From: Pseudomonas synxantha
GTDB lineage: Bacteria > Pseudomonadota > Gammaproteobacteria > Pseudomonadales > Pseudomonadaceae
DNA: 64,000 bases
Direction: 5' to 3'
Assembly (NCBI RefSeq): GCF_900105675.1
Contig: NZ_LT629786.1
Span: 2,356,001-2,420,000 of the forward strand
This document shows, one piece after another, positions 19,372-28,577 of this stretch (position 1 is the stretch's first letter; each line of letters opens with the position of its first letter). The notes beneath the pieces are model-generated. The model was not told where the DNA came from and made no database searches. It saw nothing but the letters and a program-made list of their open reading frames with translations. The position numbers were made by a program, and so were the translations under genes.

Positions 19372-19898
19372 AGGTGGTAGTGCTGGCAGGCCCGGAATCC
19401 AGTGGTAAAAGCTGGCTGGCTGCCGAGTTGCACGCACACTTCGGCGGGCTGATGGTCGGCGAGTACGTGCGCTATTTCATCGATCACCATCAGCGTGACA
19501 CCTGCCTGGCGGATATCCCGGCGATTGCCCGTGGCCAGCTGGAATGGGAAGACGCTGCCCGCGCCGAACGCCCTGGCCTGCTGGTGCTCGACACGCACCT
19601 GCTGGCCAACAAACTGTGGAGTCAGACCCTGTTCGGCGACTACCCCGGCTGGCTCGACAGCGAACTGCTGGCCCGGCATTACGACCTGCACCTGCTGCTC
19701 TCCCCCGAGGATGTGCAATGGTGCGCCGACGGCCAGCGCTGCCAGCCGGAGCTTGAAGACCGCCGCGCGTTTTTTCAGGCGAGCCTGGACTGGATGCAGC
19801 AGCATCGACAGCCAGTACTGGTGATTCGCGGAACCTGGCAAGACCGCCGCACGGCGGCATTCGCTGCAGTAGAGCGACTGCTCGCCCAACCCGCGTAG
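19368..19898 (+). CDS. NadR-like ribosylnicotinamide kinase (P-loop ATPase)
   Basis: A 176-residue P-loop kinase matching the C-terminal kinase domain of NadR: Walker A GPESSGKSWLA (about residues 8-18), MVGEYVRYFIDH, the D-x-D-type LLVLDTHLLANKLWS, and DLHLLLSPEDVQWCADGQRC. It lacks the adenylyltransferase and HTH domains of enterobacterial NadR, so it should only phosphorylate nicotinamide riboside to NMN. The ATG at 19368 overlaps the pnuC stop, making a transport-plus-trapping pair for NAD salvage. Confidence 0.88.
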   Translation: MKVVVLAGPESSGKSWLAAELHAHFGGLMVGEYVRYFIDHHQRDTCLADIPAIARGQLEWEDAARAERPGLLVLDTHLLANKLWSQTLFGDYPGWLDSELLARHYDLHLLLSPEDVQWCADGQRCQPELEDRRAFFQASLDWMQQHRQPVLVIRGTWQDRRTAAFAAVERLLAQPA

Positions 19899-19983
19899 CA
19901 ACGCACCGCCACCTGCACCGACCGTCGGGTCAACGCAGTCCATCGCTGTGACCGCCAGTCAACCTTTCAAAGGAGACTGGCCT

Positions 19984-21501
19984 ATGAATATGCGCATCGT
20001 TGCCCGCCTGATCAATTTGCCCGAAAACCGTGGCGTTCGCGTCGAAACGGCGGCGCACCCGCTGTTACTGGTACGCAGTGGAGGCCAGGTACGCGCCTTC
20101 CAGGCCGATTGCCCCCATGCCGGCGCGCCACTGGAAGAAGGCGTTATCTGCCAAGGCCGCATCGTCTGCCCCTGGCACAAGGCAACCTTTGCCGTGGCCA
20201 ATGGGGCGGTGCTCGAACCGCCAGCCTTAGTGGCGCTCAAGCAATACCCGGTGCAGGTTCGCGATGGTGTGGTCAGTGTCGGTGACGCGCCAGTTGACCC
20301 TGCACCCACGGTCGTGGTCGATGACTCGCGTTGCTTCGCGGTGATCGGCGCGGGAGCGGCCGGTACCGCAGCGGTCGCCACCTTGCGCCGCGAGGGTTTT
20401 ACTGGGCGCCTGCTGTGGATCGACCGCGAATCCGCGCCGGCCTACGACCGCACCGCCTTGAGCAAATTCGTGATCGCAGGGCAAATGGCGCCGCAGGATA
20501 CGCCACCCCTGCTGGAAGACGCGCCCTTCGACACCCTCGGTATCCAGGGTGAGGTGCAGCGCCTGGATGCCGTTGCCAAACGCATCGAACTGGCCGACGG
20601 TCGCCACTTCGACTACGACGCTGCGCTGGTTGCCACCGGCGGCCAGCCGCAGTCACTGGATATTCCCGGCGCCGTGCTGAGCAACGTCTTCGTGCTACGT
20701 AGCCGCGAAGATGCCGCACGCATCGACGCGGCCGCAGAGTCGGCAGCCTGCGCAGTGATCATCGGCGACAGCTTTATCGGCCTGGAAGCCGCGTCGGCCC
20801 TGCGCCAGCGCGGCCTGGTGGTGCAAGTGGTCAGCCGCCATGACGTTCCACTTGCCGCGCAATTGGGCCGACGCATCGGCGCCGCCCTGCGACAGTTGCA
20901 TGAAGACAATGGCGTGATCTTCCACGGCAATACCGAGCCGGTGAGCCTGGACGGCCACGGCGCGGTCGGTACGGTACTGCTGAAAAACGGTAAACGACTG
21001 GCGGCCGACCTGGTGGTGATCGGTGTCGGCGTAACGCCTGCCACGGGTTTTATCGAGGGTGTCAGTAAAGCCGAGGACCAGTCGCTCCTGGCCGATCACC
21101 ACCTGCAAGCCGCCCCCGGGTTATGGGCTGCCGGCGATAACCTGACCTTCCCTTGGAACCATCAGCCAACACGCATCGAACACTGGCGCCTGGCCCAGCA
21201 GTTGGGGGTGCTGGCGGCACGCAACATGCTCGGCGCCGCCCAGGCCTATGCCGACGTGCCCTTCTTCTGGACCTACCACTTTGGCAAGACATTCGAGGTG
21301 CTCGGCCATGGACAACACTGGAACCGCCTGCACATCGAGGGCGACTTGCAGCGACACCACTTCATCGCCCTGCTCTGCCATGACGATCAGGTGGAAGCCG
21401 TGGTCGCCTGCGAATATCCGCAGGCGATGGCGCGCCTGTCACAGCGCATGCAGAGTCCGTTGAACAAGGCCGAAGCCCTTGGGTTGATTCACGAAGGTTA
21501 G
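19984..21501 (+). CDS. Rieske [2Fe-2S]-FAD oxidoreductase fusion
   Basis: A 505-residue soluble fusion. Residues 1-100 form a Rieske ferredoxin with both ligand pairs visible (CPHAGAPLEEG and CPWHKATF). From about residue 118 follows an FAD/NAD(P)-dependent pyridine-nucleotide disulfide-type reductase: GAGAAGTAAV, YDRTALSKFVI, ALVATGGQPQ, the second dinucleotide fold IIGDSFIGLEAAS, and LWAAGDN. The C-terminal domain resembles ferredoxin-reductase/AIFM3-like proteins. Such fusions are probable electron-transfer reductases; the acceptor is unknown. The ATG at 19984 is fixed by an AAAGGAGA site. It follows the NR-kinase gene by 85 bases on the same strand. Confidence 0.86.
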   Translation: MNMRIVARLINLPENRGVRVETAAHPLLLVRSGGQVRAFQADCPHAGAPLEEGVICQGRIVCPWHKATFAVANGAVLEPPALVALKQYPVQVRDGVVSVGDAPVDPAPTVVVDDSRCFAVIGAGAAGTAAVATLRREGFTGRLLWIDRESAPAYDRTALSKFVIAGQMAPQDTPPLLEDAPFDTLGIQGEVQRLDAVAKRIELADGRHFDYDAALVATGGQPQSLDIPGAVLSNVFVLRSREDAARIDAAAESAACAVIIGDSFIGLEAASALRQRGLVVQVVSRHDVPLAAQLGRRIGAALRQLHEDNGVIFHGNTEPVSLDGHGAVGTVLLKNGKRLAADLVVIGVGVTPATGFIEGVSKAEDQSLLADHHLQAAPGLWAAGDNLTFPWNHQPTRIEHWRLAQQLGVLAARNMLGAAQAYADVPFFWTYHFGKTFEVLGHGQHWNRLHIEGDLQRHHFIALLCHDDQVEAVVACEYPQAMARLSQRMQSPLNKAEALGLIHEG

Positions 21502-22292
21502 CGCTTTTTGCGCGTGCCCAATTGAATCCAGGTCGGCGCATGGTCGCTGGCGTGGGCCTCGTTGCGGACCCAGGCATCGACGCCGGCATCTTTCAAGTAC
21601 GGCTTGAGGGCGGGGTTGAGCAATAGGTGGTCGATGCGCAGGCCGGAGTTTTTCTGCCAATGCTGGCGGAAGTAATCCCAGAAGGTGTAGACGCGCTCTT
21701 CGGGATACAGGTGGCGCAAGGAATCGGTCCAGCCCTGCTCCAGCAATCGCTGGTAGCAGGCGCGGCTCTCGGGCTGCAACAAGGCATCCTTGAGCCAGGA
21801 CCGCGGGTTGTAGATGTCCAGGTCGGTGGGCACCACATTGAAATCCCCCGCCAGCAACACTGGATGCTCACTGGCTTGCAGGGCCTTGGCATAGTCGATC
21901 AGGCGCTCGAACCAGGCCAGTTTGTAGTCGAATTTCGGACCCGGTTGCGGGTTGCCATTGGGCAGGTAGAGGCAGCCGACCAGCACGCCGTGCACTGCCG
22001 CTTCGATATAGCGGCTCTGGGTGTCGCTGTCATCGCCGGGCAAACCACGCCGGCTTTCCAAGGGCTGCGCATCCCGCGCCAGGATCGCCACGCCATTCCA
22101 CGACGCCTGGCCCAGGCAGATCGCGCCGTAGCCGGCGGTTTCAAACTCAACATAGGGGAACAGGCTTTGCGGCGCCTTGAGCTCCTGCAGGCAGACGATA
22201 TCCGGCTGTTCGCGCTGCAGCCAGTGCAACAGGTTAGGCAGGCGCGCGCGGATACCGTTGATGTTGAAGGTGGCGATTTTCAACGCTTTCAT
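21498..22292 (-). CDS. xthA: Exodeoxyribonuclease III
   Basis: A 264-residue exonuclease III/AP endonuclease of the Mg-dependent EEP fold, used in base-excision repair. Visible active-site motifs: ATFNINGIRARL, CLQELKAP (metal-binding Glu), YLPNGNP, AGDFNVVPTDLD, SGLRIDHLLL and the final ASDHAPTW. The length fits the family. It overlaps the convergent Rieske gene by four bases; ggt lies upstream on the same strand with a hairpin between. Confidence 0.94.
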   Translation of the reverse strand: MKALKIATFNINGIRARLPNLLHWLQREQPDIVCLQELKAPQSLFPYVEFETAGYGAICLGQASWNGVAILARDAQPLESRRGLPGDDSDTQSRYIEAAVHGVLVGCLYLPNGNPQPGPKFDYKLAWFERLIDYAKALQASEHPVLLAGDFNVVPTDLDIYNPRSWLKDALLQPESRACYQRLLEQGWTDSLRHLYPEERVYTFWDYFRQHWQKNSGLRIDHLLLNPALKPYLKDAGVDAWVRNEAHASDHAPTWIQLGTRKKR

Positions 22293-22305
22293 CGGGTTGG
22301 TTCCT

Positions 22306-22336
22306 CTTCCAGGGCTCTTGGGGTAGAGCCTGGAAG
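22306..22336. terminator. Strong hairpin between ggt and xthA
   Basis: A 12-bp stem (CTTCCAGG.CTCT against AGAGCCTGGAAG with one bulged G) and a 6-nt loop. No T-run follows on the minus strand, so simple termination is doubtful; it lies directly before the xthA ribosome-binding site and could slow read-through from ggt or shape the xthA leader. Confidence 0.45.
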
Positions 22337-22352
22337 GGACCCGGATGTTCCT

Positions 22353-24077
22353 TTAATACCCCAAGGACAAGCCCGTATTACGTCGTGGGTCGTTCGCCCC
22401 ATAGAAGCGGTTGTTGCCCACCGGCTTGCTATCCAGGGACGGCGCCCCCACCAGGATCGCCGCCAGGTGATTGGCATCCTGGGGGCCGGCAAACTTGTGG
22501 CCCCAGCTTTCCAGGATTTTCTGGGTGTCTGGGCTGACGGCGAAGGTCTCCAGGTTGGTGGTGTCAGGCATCCATTGCTGGTGGAAGCGCGGTGCATCCA
22601 CGGCTTCCTGGATGTTCATCTTGTAGTCGATGACATTCAGGATGGTCAGCAAGGTAGCGGTAATGATGCGGCTACCCCCCGGCGTACCGACCACCATCAC
22701 CGCCTTGCCATCCTTGGTGACGATGGTCGGGCTCATCGACGACAGCGGCGCCTTGCCCGGCGCGATGGCGTTGGCCTCACCCTGGACCAGCCCGTACATG
22801 TTCGGCACGCCGACCTTGACGGTGAAGTCGTCCATTTCATCGTTGAGGATCACCCCGGTCTTGCTCGCCATGACGCCGGCACCGAACCAGTCGTTGAGGG
22901 TGTAGGTCACCGAAACCGCGTTGCCCCACTTGTCGACGATGGAATAGTGGGTGGTGTTATTGCCTTCATGGGGCGACACCCCCGGCTTGATCGCCTGGGA
23001 ATCCCCGGCTTTATGCGGTTCGATGGCGTCACGCAGTTTCGCCGCGTAGTTCTTGTCGAGCAGGTGTTCGATCGGGTTCTTCACGAAATCCGGGTCGCCC
23101 AGGTAGCTGTTGCGGTCCACATAGGCATGGCGCATCGCTTCGATCTGGTAGTGCAGGCCTTGGGCCGAGTGATAGCCCAGGTCGGCCATAGGGTAGCCTT
23201 CGAGAATGTTCATGATCTGGCAGATCACCACGCCGCCCGAGCTGGGAGGCGGTGCCGACACCACGTGGTAGCCACGGTAATCGCACTCGATGGGCGCCAG
23301 CTCGCGGGTCTTGTACTTGTCGAGGTCGGCCTGGGTGATGATGCCTTTGCCGGCCTGGCTGGAGTCCACCAGGGCCTTGGCCACCCAACCTTTATAGAAC
23401 CCGTCGGTGCCCTTGGCGGAGATTTCCCTGAGGGTCTTGGCCAGGTCTTTCTGCACCAGTTTCTGGCCCACCTGCAGCGGTTGGCCGTTGTGCAGGAAGA
23501 TCCCGCGCAAATCCTGGTCTTTTTCGAACTCGCCGGTGGCGGTATGCAACAGGTCGATATCGCCCTGCTCCAGTTCAAAGCCATTTTCCGCCAACTTGAT
23601 CGCAGGGGCTATCACCTGGTCACGCTTGAGCGTGCCGTATTTGCTCAGGGCCAGTTCCATGCCGGAAACGGTGCCCGGTACGCCAACCGCCAGATGGCCT
23701 TTGGCACTCAGGCCCTCGACCACGTTGCCGGCCTTGTCCAGGTACATGTCGGCAGTCGCCGCCAGCGGGGCTTTTTCGCGGAAGTCGAGGAAGGTCTTGC
23801 GCCCGTCGGCCAGTTGCACAGTCATGAAACCGCCGCCGCCGAGGTTGCCCGCCGCCGGGTACACTACGGCCAGCGCGTAGCCTACGGCCACTGCCGCGTC
23901 CACCGCGTTGCCCCCGGCCTTGAGTACATCCACGCCAACATGCGTGGCCAGATGCTGGGCCGTCACCACCATGCCATTTTCACCGGCGACCGGGGCCTGT
24001 GACGCGGCTTGCACGCCGCTGAGCGTGAACACCAGCACCGTGGCAATCAAGGTGCGGCTCAAAGATAGGTATTTCAT
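22353..24077 (-). CDS. ggt: Gamma-glutamyltransferase, periplasmic
   Basis: A 574-residue gamma-glutamyltranspeptidase that hydrolyses or transfers the gamma-glutamyl group of glutathione in the periplasm. A signal peptide (LIATVLVFTLSGVQA) leads. The precursor self-cleaves before the catalytic Thr in GNNTTHYSIVDKWGNAV (Thr about residue 372), giving large and small subunits; the large subunit shows GGNAVDAAVAVGYAL and LGGGGFM, and the small subunit the GGSRI substrate-binding motif near residue 470. It is divergent from the TetR gene at 24237, with a 159-base shared promoter region. Confidence 0.94.
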   Translation of the reverse strand: MKYLSLSRTLIATVLVFTLSGVQAASQAPVAGENGMVVTAQHLATHVGVDVLKAGGNAVDAAVAVGYALAVVYPAAGNLGGGGFMTVQLADGRKTFLDFREKAPLAATADMYLDKAGNVVEGLSAKGHLAVGVPGTVSGMELALSKYGTLKRDQVIAPAIKLAENGFELEQGDIDLLHTATGEFEKDQDLRGIFLHNGQPLQVGQKLVQKDLAKTLREISAKGTDGFYKGWVAKALVDSSQAGKGIITQADLDKYKTRELAPIECDYRGYHVVSAPPPSSGGVVICQIMNILEGYPMADLGYHSAQGLHYQIEAMRHAYVDRNSYLGDPDFVKNPIEHLLDKNYAAKLRDAIEPHKAGDSQAIKPGVSPHEGNNTTHYSIVDKWGNAVSVTYTLNDWFGAGVMASKTGVILNDEMDDFTVKVGVPNMYGLVQGEANAIAPGKAPLSSMSPTIVTKDGKAVMVVGTPGGSRIITATLLTILNVIDYKMNIQEAVDAPRFHQQWMPDTTNLETFAVSPDTQKILESWGHKFAGPQDANHLAAILVGAPSLDSKPVGNNRFYGANDPRRNTGLSLGY

Positions 24078-24236
24078 CCATGGCTACTCTGGTTATTGAG
24101 ATGCACCAAAATAGCCCCTCGCGGATTTATTCCCCAGCGCAATGGCGTTTTTATTACAGAACCTGTCGGTGGTAGAACGGGCCCGAAAAAGCCCATGCTA
24201 TATTTCGCGCCCTGAGTGTCTAGCAAGGCCCTATAG

Positions 24237-24905
24237 ATGGCGATCAAGAAGAGTGGTATCCGCGCCCAACAGGCCGACCAGACGCGGGCGCGCATCCTGC
24301 AGGCGGCGGTCAAGGTGTTCACCCGCGACGGCTATTCCGGCGGGCGCGTCGACAGCATTTCCAAGGCCGCAGACTCCAACGACCGCATGCTTTATTACTA
24401 CTTCGGCAGCAAGGAACAACTGTTCACCTGCGTGCTGGAGCATATCTACGAGCAGTTCAACCAGGCCGAGGGCAAGCTCAAGCTGGACCTTGCGGCACCG
24501 GCCCAGGCCCTGCGCGAGCTGGTGGCGTTTATCTGGAACTATTACGTCAAGCATCCCGAATTCGTAGCGATCCTGAGTATCGAGAACCTGCATCAGGGCA
24601 AGCATGCCCGGCAGTCCAGCGAAATGCGTCGGTTGTCCGGTGAGGCGGTCGGCGTGCTGCGCCCGATCATCGAGGCCGGCCAGGCCCAGGGCGTGTTTCG
24701 CCAGGACATCGACCTCAAGCATGTGTACTTGATGATTGCTTCGCTGTGCTACTTCTACAACTCCAACCGCCATACCCTCAGTTCGTTCCTGGGTGAAGAC
24801 CTGTCGAACGAGGGACAGCAGCAGGATTGGCTGGCATTTATCACCGACCTGGTGCTGCGCGGCGTCATGCCTGACAGTGTGTCAGCCAAGGGTTTTATTA
24901 ACTGA
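24237..24905 (+). CDS. TetR-family regulator, candidate NicS
   Basis: A 222-residue TetR repressor: HTH RARILQAAVKVFTRDGYSGG...MLYYYFGSKEQLF at residues 16-64, then an all-helical ligand domain. It lies between ggt (divergent) and nicB (convergent). In P. putida a TetR regulator, NicS, is encoded beside nicAB and controls those genes, so this position makes it the best NicS candidate; alternatively it controls ggt. A REP cluster separates it from nicB. Family certain, role inferred. Confidence 0.85.
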   Translation: MAIKKSGIRAQQADQTRARILQAAVKVFTRDGYSGGRVDSISKAADSNDRMLYYYFGSKEQLFTCVLEHIYEQFNQAEGKLKLDLAAPAQALRELVAFIWNYYVKHPEFVAILSIENLHQGKHARQSSEMRRLSGEAVGVLRPIIEAGQAQGVFRQDIDLKHVYLMIASLCYFYNSNRHTLSSFLGEDLSNEGQQQDWLAFITDLVLRGVMPDSVSAKGFIN

Positions 24906-24912
24906 ACTACTG

Positions 24913-25047
24913 CCATCGGGGGCAAACCCCCTCCCACATTCTGATTTGTGAATACAGTCAAAATGTGGGAGGGGGCTTGCCCCCGATGGCGGTGGGTCAG
25001 CCCCATCTATATCGGGGACAAGTCGAATCGTTGTGCCGCTTCTCCCA
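24913..25047. repeat. REP singlet plus REPIN with extended arm
   Basis: A solo REP at 24914-24937 (ATCGGGGGCAAACCCCCTCC form) faces a REPIN at 24964-25047. The left arm of the REPIN is canonical (GTGGGAGGGGGCTTGCCCCC), the right arm is the extended variant carrying AAGTCGAATCGTTGTGCCGC before CTCCCAC. It fills the gap between the TetR stop and the nicB stop, where it may act as a bidirectional transcript end. Confidence 0.85.
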
Positions 25048-25050
25048 CTG

Positions 25051-28000
25051 TCAATGGCTGCCGGGATCGGCACGCAAGTGAGCGACCTTCTGTTCCAGCC
25101 CTTGCCACTGTGGCGCGTTCGGCGCAAATCGCCCGCGCAAGTAGGCCACCAGATCCGCCACCTGGGTATTCGACAAGCTGTCCCTGAACCCCGGCATATA
25201 CCCCAGGTCGCGGGTCGCCGGCTGGGAAATACCTTGCAAAATCACCTTGATCAAATTATCCGGCTGGTCGCTGAATACATTGGTATTGGTCGCCAATGAC
25301 GGGCTGACCCCAAACAGTTTCGGCCCCAGCCCATCGGCATGGCAGGCTTTGCACGAACCTTCGAAGACGCGCCGGCCGTTCGGATTCGGTATACCCGCTG
25401 CTGCGACCTGTGCCTGCGCTGCCGCTTCGTGATTGAGCGAAGCCAGGTACACCGCCATCGCACGGATATCCGCCTTCGGCAGCTTCGACAACTCGCTTAC
25501 CACTGGCCCCATCGGCCCCCCTGCCACGCCATGGGCGTCGGAATAGCCGGTGCTCAAATAGCTAAACAGCTGGTCTTCGGTCCAGGGCGTCGGGGCCTTG
25601 GACAACCCCGTCAGCGCCGGGGCCTCCCAGCCATCTACCACACCGCCGGCGAGGAATGCCTTGCCGCCCTTTTGCGCCCCCATCAGGTTGCGCGGCGAAT
25701 GACACGCGGCACAGTGTCCCAGGCCATTGACCAGATAATTGCCGCGATTCCATTGTTCACTGCGCTCAGGCTGCGGGGTGATTTCGCCGCGCCTCAGGTT
25801 CAGTGCGTTCCACCCCGCCATCAAGGGTCTGACATTGAACGGAAACTTCATCGCGTTCGGCTTTGGTGCCTGGCTGACCGGCGCCTGGGACATCAGGTAG
25901 GCATACAGCGCCTGCATGTCCGCCTCGTTGATATTGCGAAACGCCGTATAGGGAAACGCCGGATACAGGTTACGCCCGTCGCGCCCGATGCCGTCACGCA
26001 TTGCCCGTTCGAATGCCGGGTACGACCAGGCGCCAATGCCGGTGTTCACATCCGGGGTGATGTTGCTGCTATACAAGGTGCCGAACGGCGTCTGCATGGC
26101 CAGGCCGCCGGCATTGGGCGCTCCGCCCGGCGCCGTATGGCACACCGCGCAGTCGCCGACCGCCGCAAGCAGGCGCCCGCGCTCCAGGGTGGCTTTGGAC
26201 CAGGTGCCGGGGCTGGGCGGTGCGATAGGCGCGATTTCGCTGTGGAACGGCCAGGCCGTGGCCAGCAGTGCTCCGAGGGTCGCGAACAGCGCGCCGAACC
26301 ACCATTTGCGGCGTTTTTGTGGCGACTTGGCCGGCTCAGCCAAGGTGCCGGCATTCAATGCCGCCAGTACTCGCTCCGGGGTGATCGGCAACTCGCGAAA
26401 ACGAATACCGGTGGCGTCATAGATCGCATTGGCAATCGCCGCCGCGCTGGGTACCGACGCCGATTCACCGGCGCCCATGGGCGGCTGGTCCTGGCGCGGC
26501 ATCATCAGCACATCGATCTTCGGCACCTCGGGGAAGGTCAGGATCGGGTAACCGCCCCACTCCTTGCTCGCCACCGTGGATTCCTCGAAGGTCACCCGCT
26601 CCTTCAACACACGGCTGGTGGACTGGATCACATTGCCGTGAATCTGATGCTCAACCCCCGCCGGGTTGATCATCATCCCCGCGTCATGGCCGATCACCAC
26701 CCGCGTCACCGATACATCGCCGGTGTGTTTATCGATGGCCACGTCCGCTACCCATGCGGCCCAGGCCGCGCCGAAGCCGGGAAACTTACTGTGGATGTAG
26801 CGCGCATAGGCAAAGCCGCGGCCACGTAACAGGTGGTCATCGCTGGCGGTTTGCATCGGCGCGGTGCGTGGGGACCAGGCGGCGCGTTCGGCGGTAGATT
26901 TCACCAAGTCGATGGCGCGCGGGTCCTTGAGGTAACGCAGGCGGTATTCCACCGGATCGACGCCGGCGGCGAAAGCCAGTTCATCGATATAGGATTCGTG
27001 AGCAAAGGTGTTGGGCAAAGCCGACACGCCACGCATCCACGAGGCCCGCACGATAGGCGCCATGTCATTGATGGTTACGCGCATATTGTCGATGTCATAA
27101 GGCGGGATCGAGGTGCGGTCGCCCATTTCGAACATCGCCGCCACCGGTTCGACGCGGCCGGTCAGCAGCAGTGCCAGGGTCGGCGCGCCGTTGGACGGGT
27201 AGCTGGTTTCGAAGTCATAGGCGGCGATGCTGCCATCGGCGTTCACGCCGCCGTTCACCTCCATCAATTGCGCGGTGCCCTTGGGCTCCCATAGATGTTC
27301 CTGTTCACGGGTCAGTTGCACGCGCACTGGCTTGCCCACCGCCCGGGACAACAACAAGGCGTCGGCGCACACATCGTCGGCACAGTTGCGCCCGTAACAG
27401 CCGGAGGCTTCCATGCGGATCACCTCGATCAGGGCTTCATCGCATTCCAGCAGCCAGGCCAGATCGGCACGCAGCAGATGCGGGTTCTGGCTGCCGGACC
27501 ATACGCGGCTGCCGTTGTCCTGATAATCCGCCACCGCGCAGGATGGGCCGATGGAGGCGTGCATCTGGTAGGGCCACAGGTAAGTGCGCGGCATGCGCTG
27601 GCTGGCATTAGCTAGGGCGGCATCGACCTCACCCTGATCGAGCACGGTGCGGCGCACGCGCGGGTTAGCGCGAATGGCCTGCGCCACGTCGCGCATATCC
27701 GGCGCCGCGTGAGCCCACGATTTCCATTGCACCTGCAGCTCGGCGGCAGCCTTGATCGCCTGTTCTTCGCGCAACGCCACTACGCCGACAAAATCCCGGA
27801 TCACCACCACCGCGACGATACCGGGGATATGGGCGATGGAGGCTTCGTTCACACTCAACAGGCTATTGCCAACAAACTCCCCACAGTCGAGCCCCGCATA
27901 CGGTGGGCGCACCACCCGGCCATGGAGCATGCCCGGCACGCGCATGTCGTGCACATAGGTCAGCTCGCCGGTGGCTTTGCCGGGGATGTCCAGGCGGGTC

Positions 28001-28575
28001 GTGTCCTGGCCGACCAGGCGGTAGTCCGCGGGGGCCTTGAGCGGCGCGTTGCCACTGATGCGCACTTGGTCATGCTGGCCGCTGACCAGCTCGGAATAGG
28101 TGGTGGTGCGCCCATCGGCGGCATGGATAACACCGGCCTCGACCTTGAGGCTGGCGGTACTGACGCCCCAGCGTCCTGCCGCCCGCGCCAGCAAAAAGCG
28201 TCGCGCCTCTGCTGCTGCGTTGCGCAAGGGCACAGCGGAAATCTGCAAGGTCGCACTGGCAATGGTCGCGCCCTGGTTCGGCGCACGCGCGGTATCGCCC
28301 AGCACCATCCTCACCTGATCCATGCCCAGGTCCAGCTCTTCGGCGACGATCTGCGCCAACGCCGTGCGCACGCCGGTCCCCAGGTCCACATGACCATTGA
28401 ACGCATACACCAGGCCATCATCGTTCACAGCGATAAACAACCCCAGCTCCTTGGGTTTCACCGTGGGCGTGCCGCCCTTGGCCACCGGCCCCGACGGCGG
28501 CAATACATCATCGACAATCAGCAATACACCGGCCTTGGCCAGCCACTGCTCACGGGAAAGGGTCGTTTCGGTCAT
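25051..28575 (-). CDS. nicB: Nicotinate hydroxylase large subunit NicB (molybdopterin + three-haem cytochrome c)
   Basis: NicB with NicA hydroxylates nicotinate at C6 to 6-hydroxynicotinate, using water and passing electrons to the respiratory chain. Of about 1174 residues, the first 740 form the molybdopterin domain of the IorB-like xanthine oxidase family (FNGHVDLGTGVRTALAQI, GASG-type substrate loops, and PMGAGESASV holding the catalytic Glu). A membrane segment (WWFGALFATLGALLATAW) follows, then three cytochrome c modules with CAVCH, CAACH and CKACH haem motifs. The ATG at 28575 is chosen for its GGATGG site; an ATG two codons upstream overlapping the nicA stop is equally possible. Transcribed with nicA. 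Confidence 0.94.
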   Translation of the reverse strand: MTETTLSREQWLAKAGVLLIVDDVLPPSGPVAKGGTPTVKPKELGLFIAVNDDGLVYAFNGHVDLGTGVRTALAQIVAEELDLGMDQVRMVLGDTARAPNQGATIASATLQISAVPLRNAAAEARRFLLARAAGRWGVSTASLKVEAGVIHAADGRTTTYSELVSGQHDQVRISGNAPLKAPADYRLVGQDTTRLDIPGKATGELTYVHDMRVPGMLHGRVVRPPYAGLDCGEFVGNSLLSVNEASIAHIPGIVAVVVIRDFVGVVALREEQAIKAAAELQVQWKSWAHAAPDMRDVAQAIRANPRVRRTVLDQGEVDAALANASQRMPRTYLWPYQMHASIGPSCAVADYQDNGSRVWSGSQNPHLLRADLAWLLECDEALIEVIRMEASGCYGRNCADDVCADALLLSRAVGKPVRVQLTREQEHLWEPKGTAQLMEVNGGVNADGSIAAYDFETSYPSNGAPTLALLLTGRVEPVAAMFEMGDRTSIPPYDIDNMRVTINDMAPIVRASWMRGVSALPNTFAHESYIDELAFAAGVDPVEYRLRYLKDPRAIDLVKSTAERAAWSPRTAPMQTASDDHLLRGRGFAYARYIHSKFPGFGAAWAAWVADVAIDKHTGDVSVTRVVIGHDAGMMINPAGVEHQIHGNVIQSTSRVLKERVTFEESTVASKEWGGYPILTFPEVPKIDVLMMPRQDQPPMGAGESASVPSAAAIANAIYDATGIRFRELPITPERVLAALNAGTLAEPAKSPQKRRKWWFGALFATLGALLATAWPFHSEIAPIAPPSPGTWSKATLERGRLLAAVGDCAVCHTAPGGAPNAGGLAMQTPFGTLYSSNITPDVNTGIGAWSYPAFERAMRDGIGRDGRNLYPAFPYTAFRNINEADMQALYAYLMSQAPVSQAPKPNAMKFPFNVRPLMAGWNALNLRRGEITPQPERSEQWNRGNYLVNGLGHCAACHSPRNLMGAQKGGKAFLAGGVVDGWEAPALTGLSKAPTPWTEDQLFSYLSTGYSDAHGVAGGPMGPVVSELSKLPKADIRAMAVYLASLNHEAAAQAQVAAAGIPNPNGRRVFEGSCKACHADGLGPKLFGVSPSLATNTNVFSDQPDNLIKVILQGISQPATRDLGYMPGFRDSLSNTQVADLVAYLRGRFAPNAPQWQGLEQKVAHLRADPGSH

Positions 28576-28577
28576 GA

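Noticed and set aside
22306..22336. A standard rho-independent terminator for ggt
   Set aside because: The stem is strong but no T-run follows on the minus strand, so it is listed only as a hairpin with low confidence.
21627..24002. A 791-codon open frame on the plus strand
   Set aside because: It lies antisense to xthA and ggt, both with intact catalytic motifs, and its protein is low in complexity with no family pattern; GC-rich codon bias creates such shadows.
25339..26829. A 496-codon plus-strand frame
   Set aside because: Antisense to the haem-bearing end of nicB, whose three CxxCH motifs are intact.
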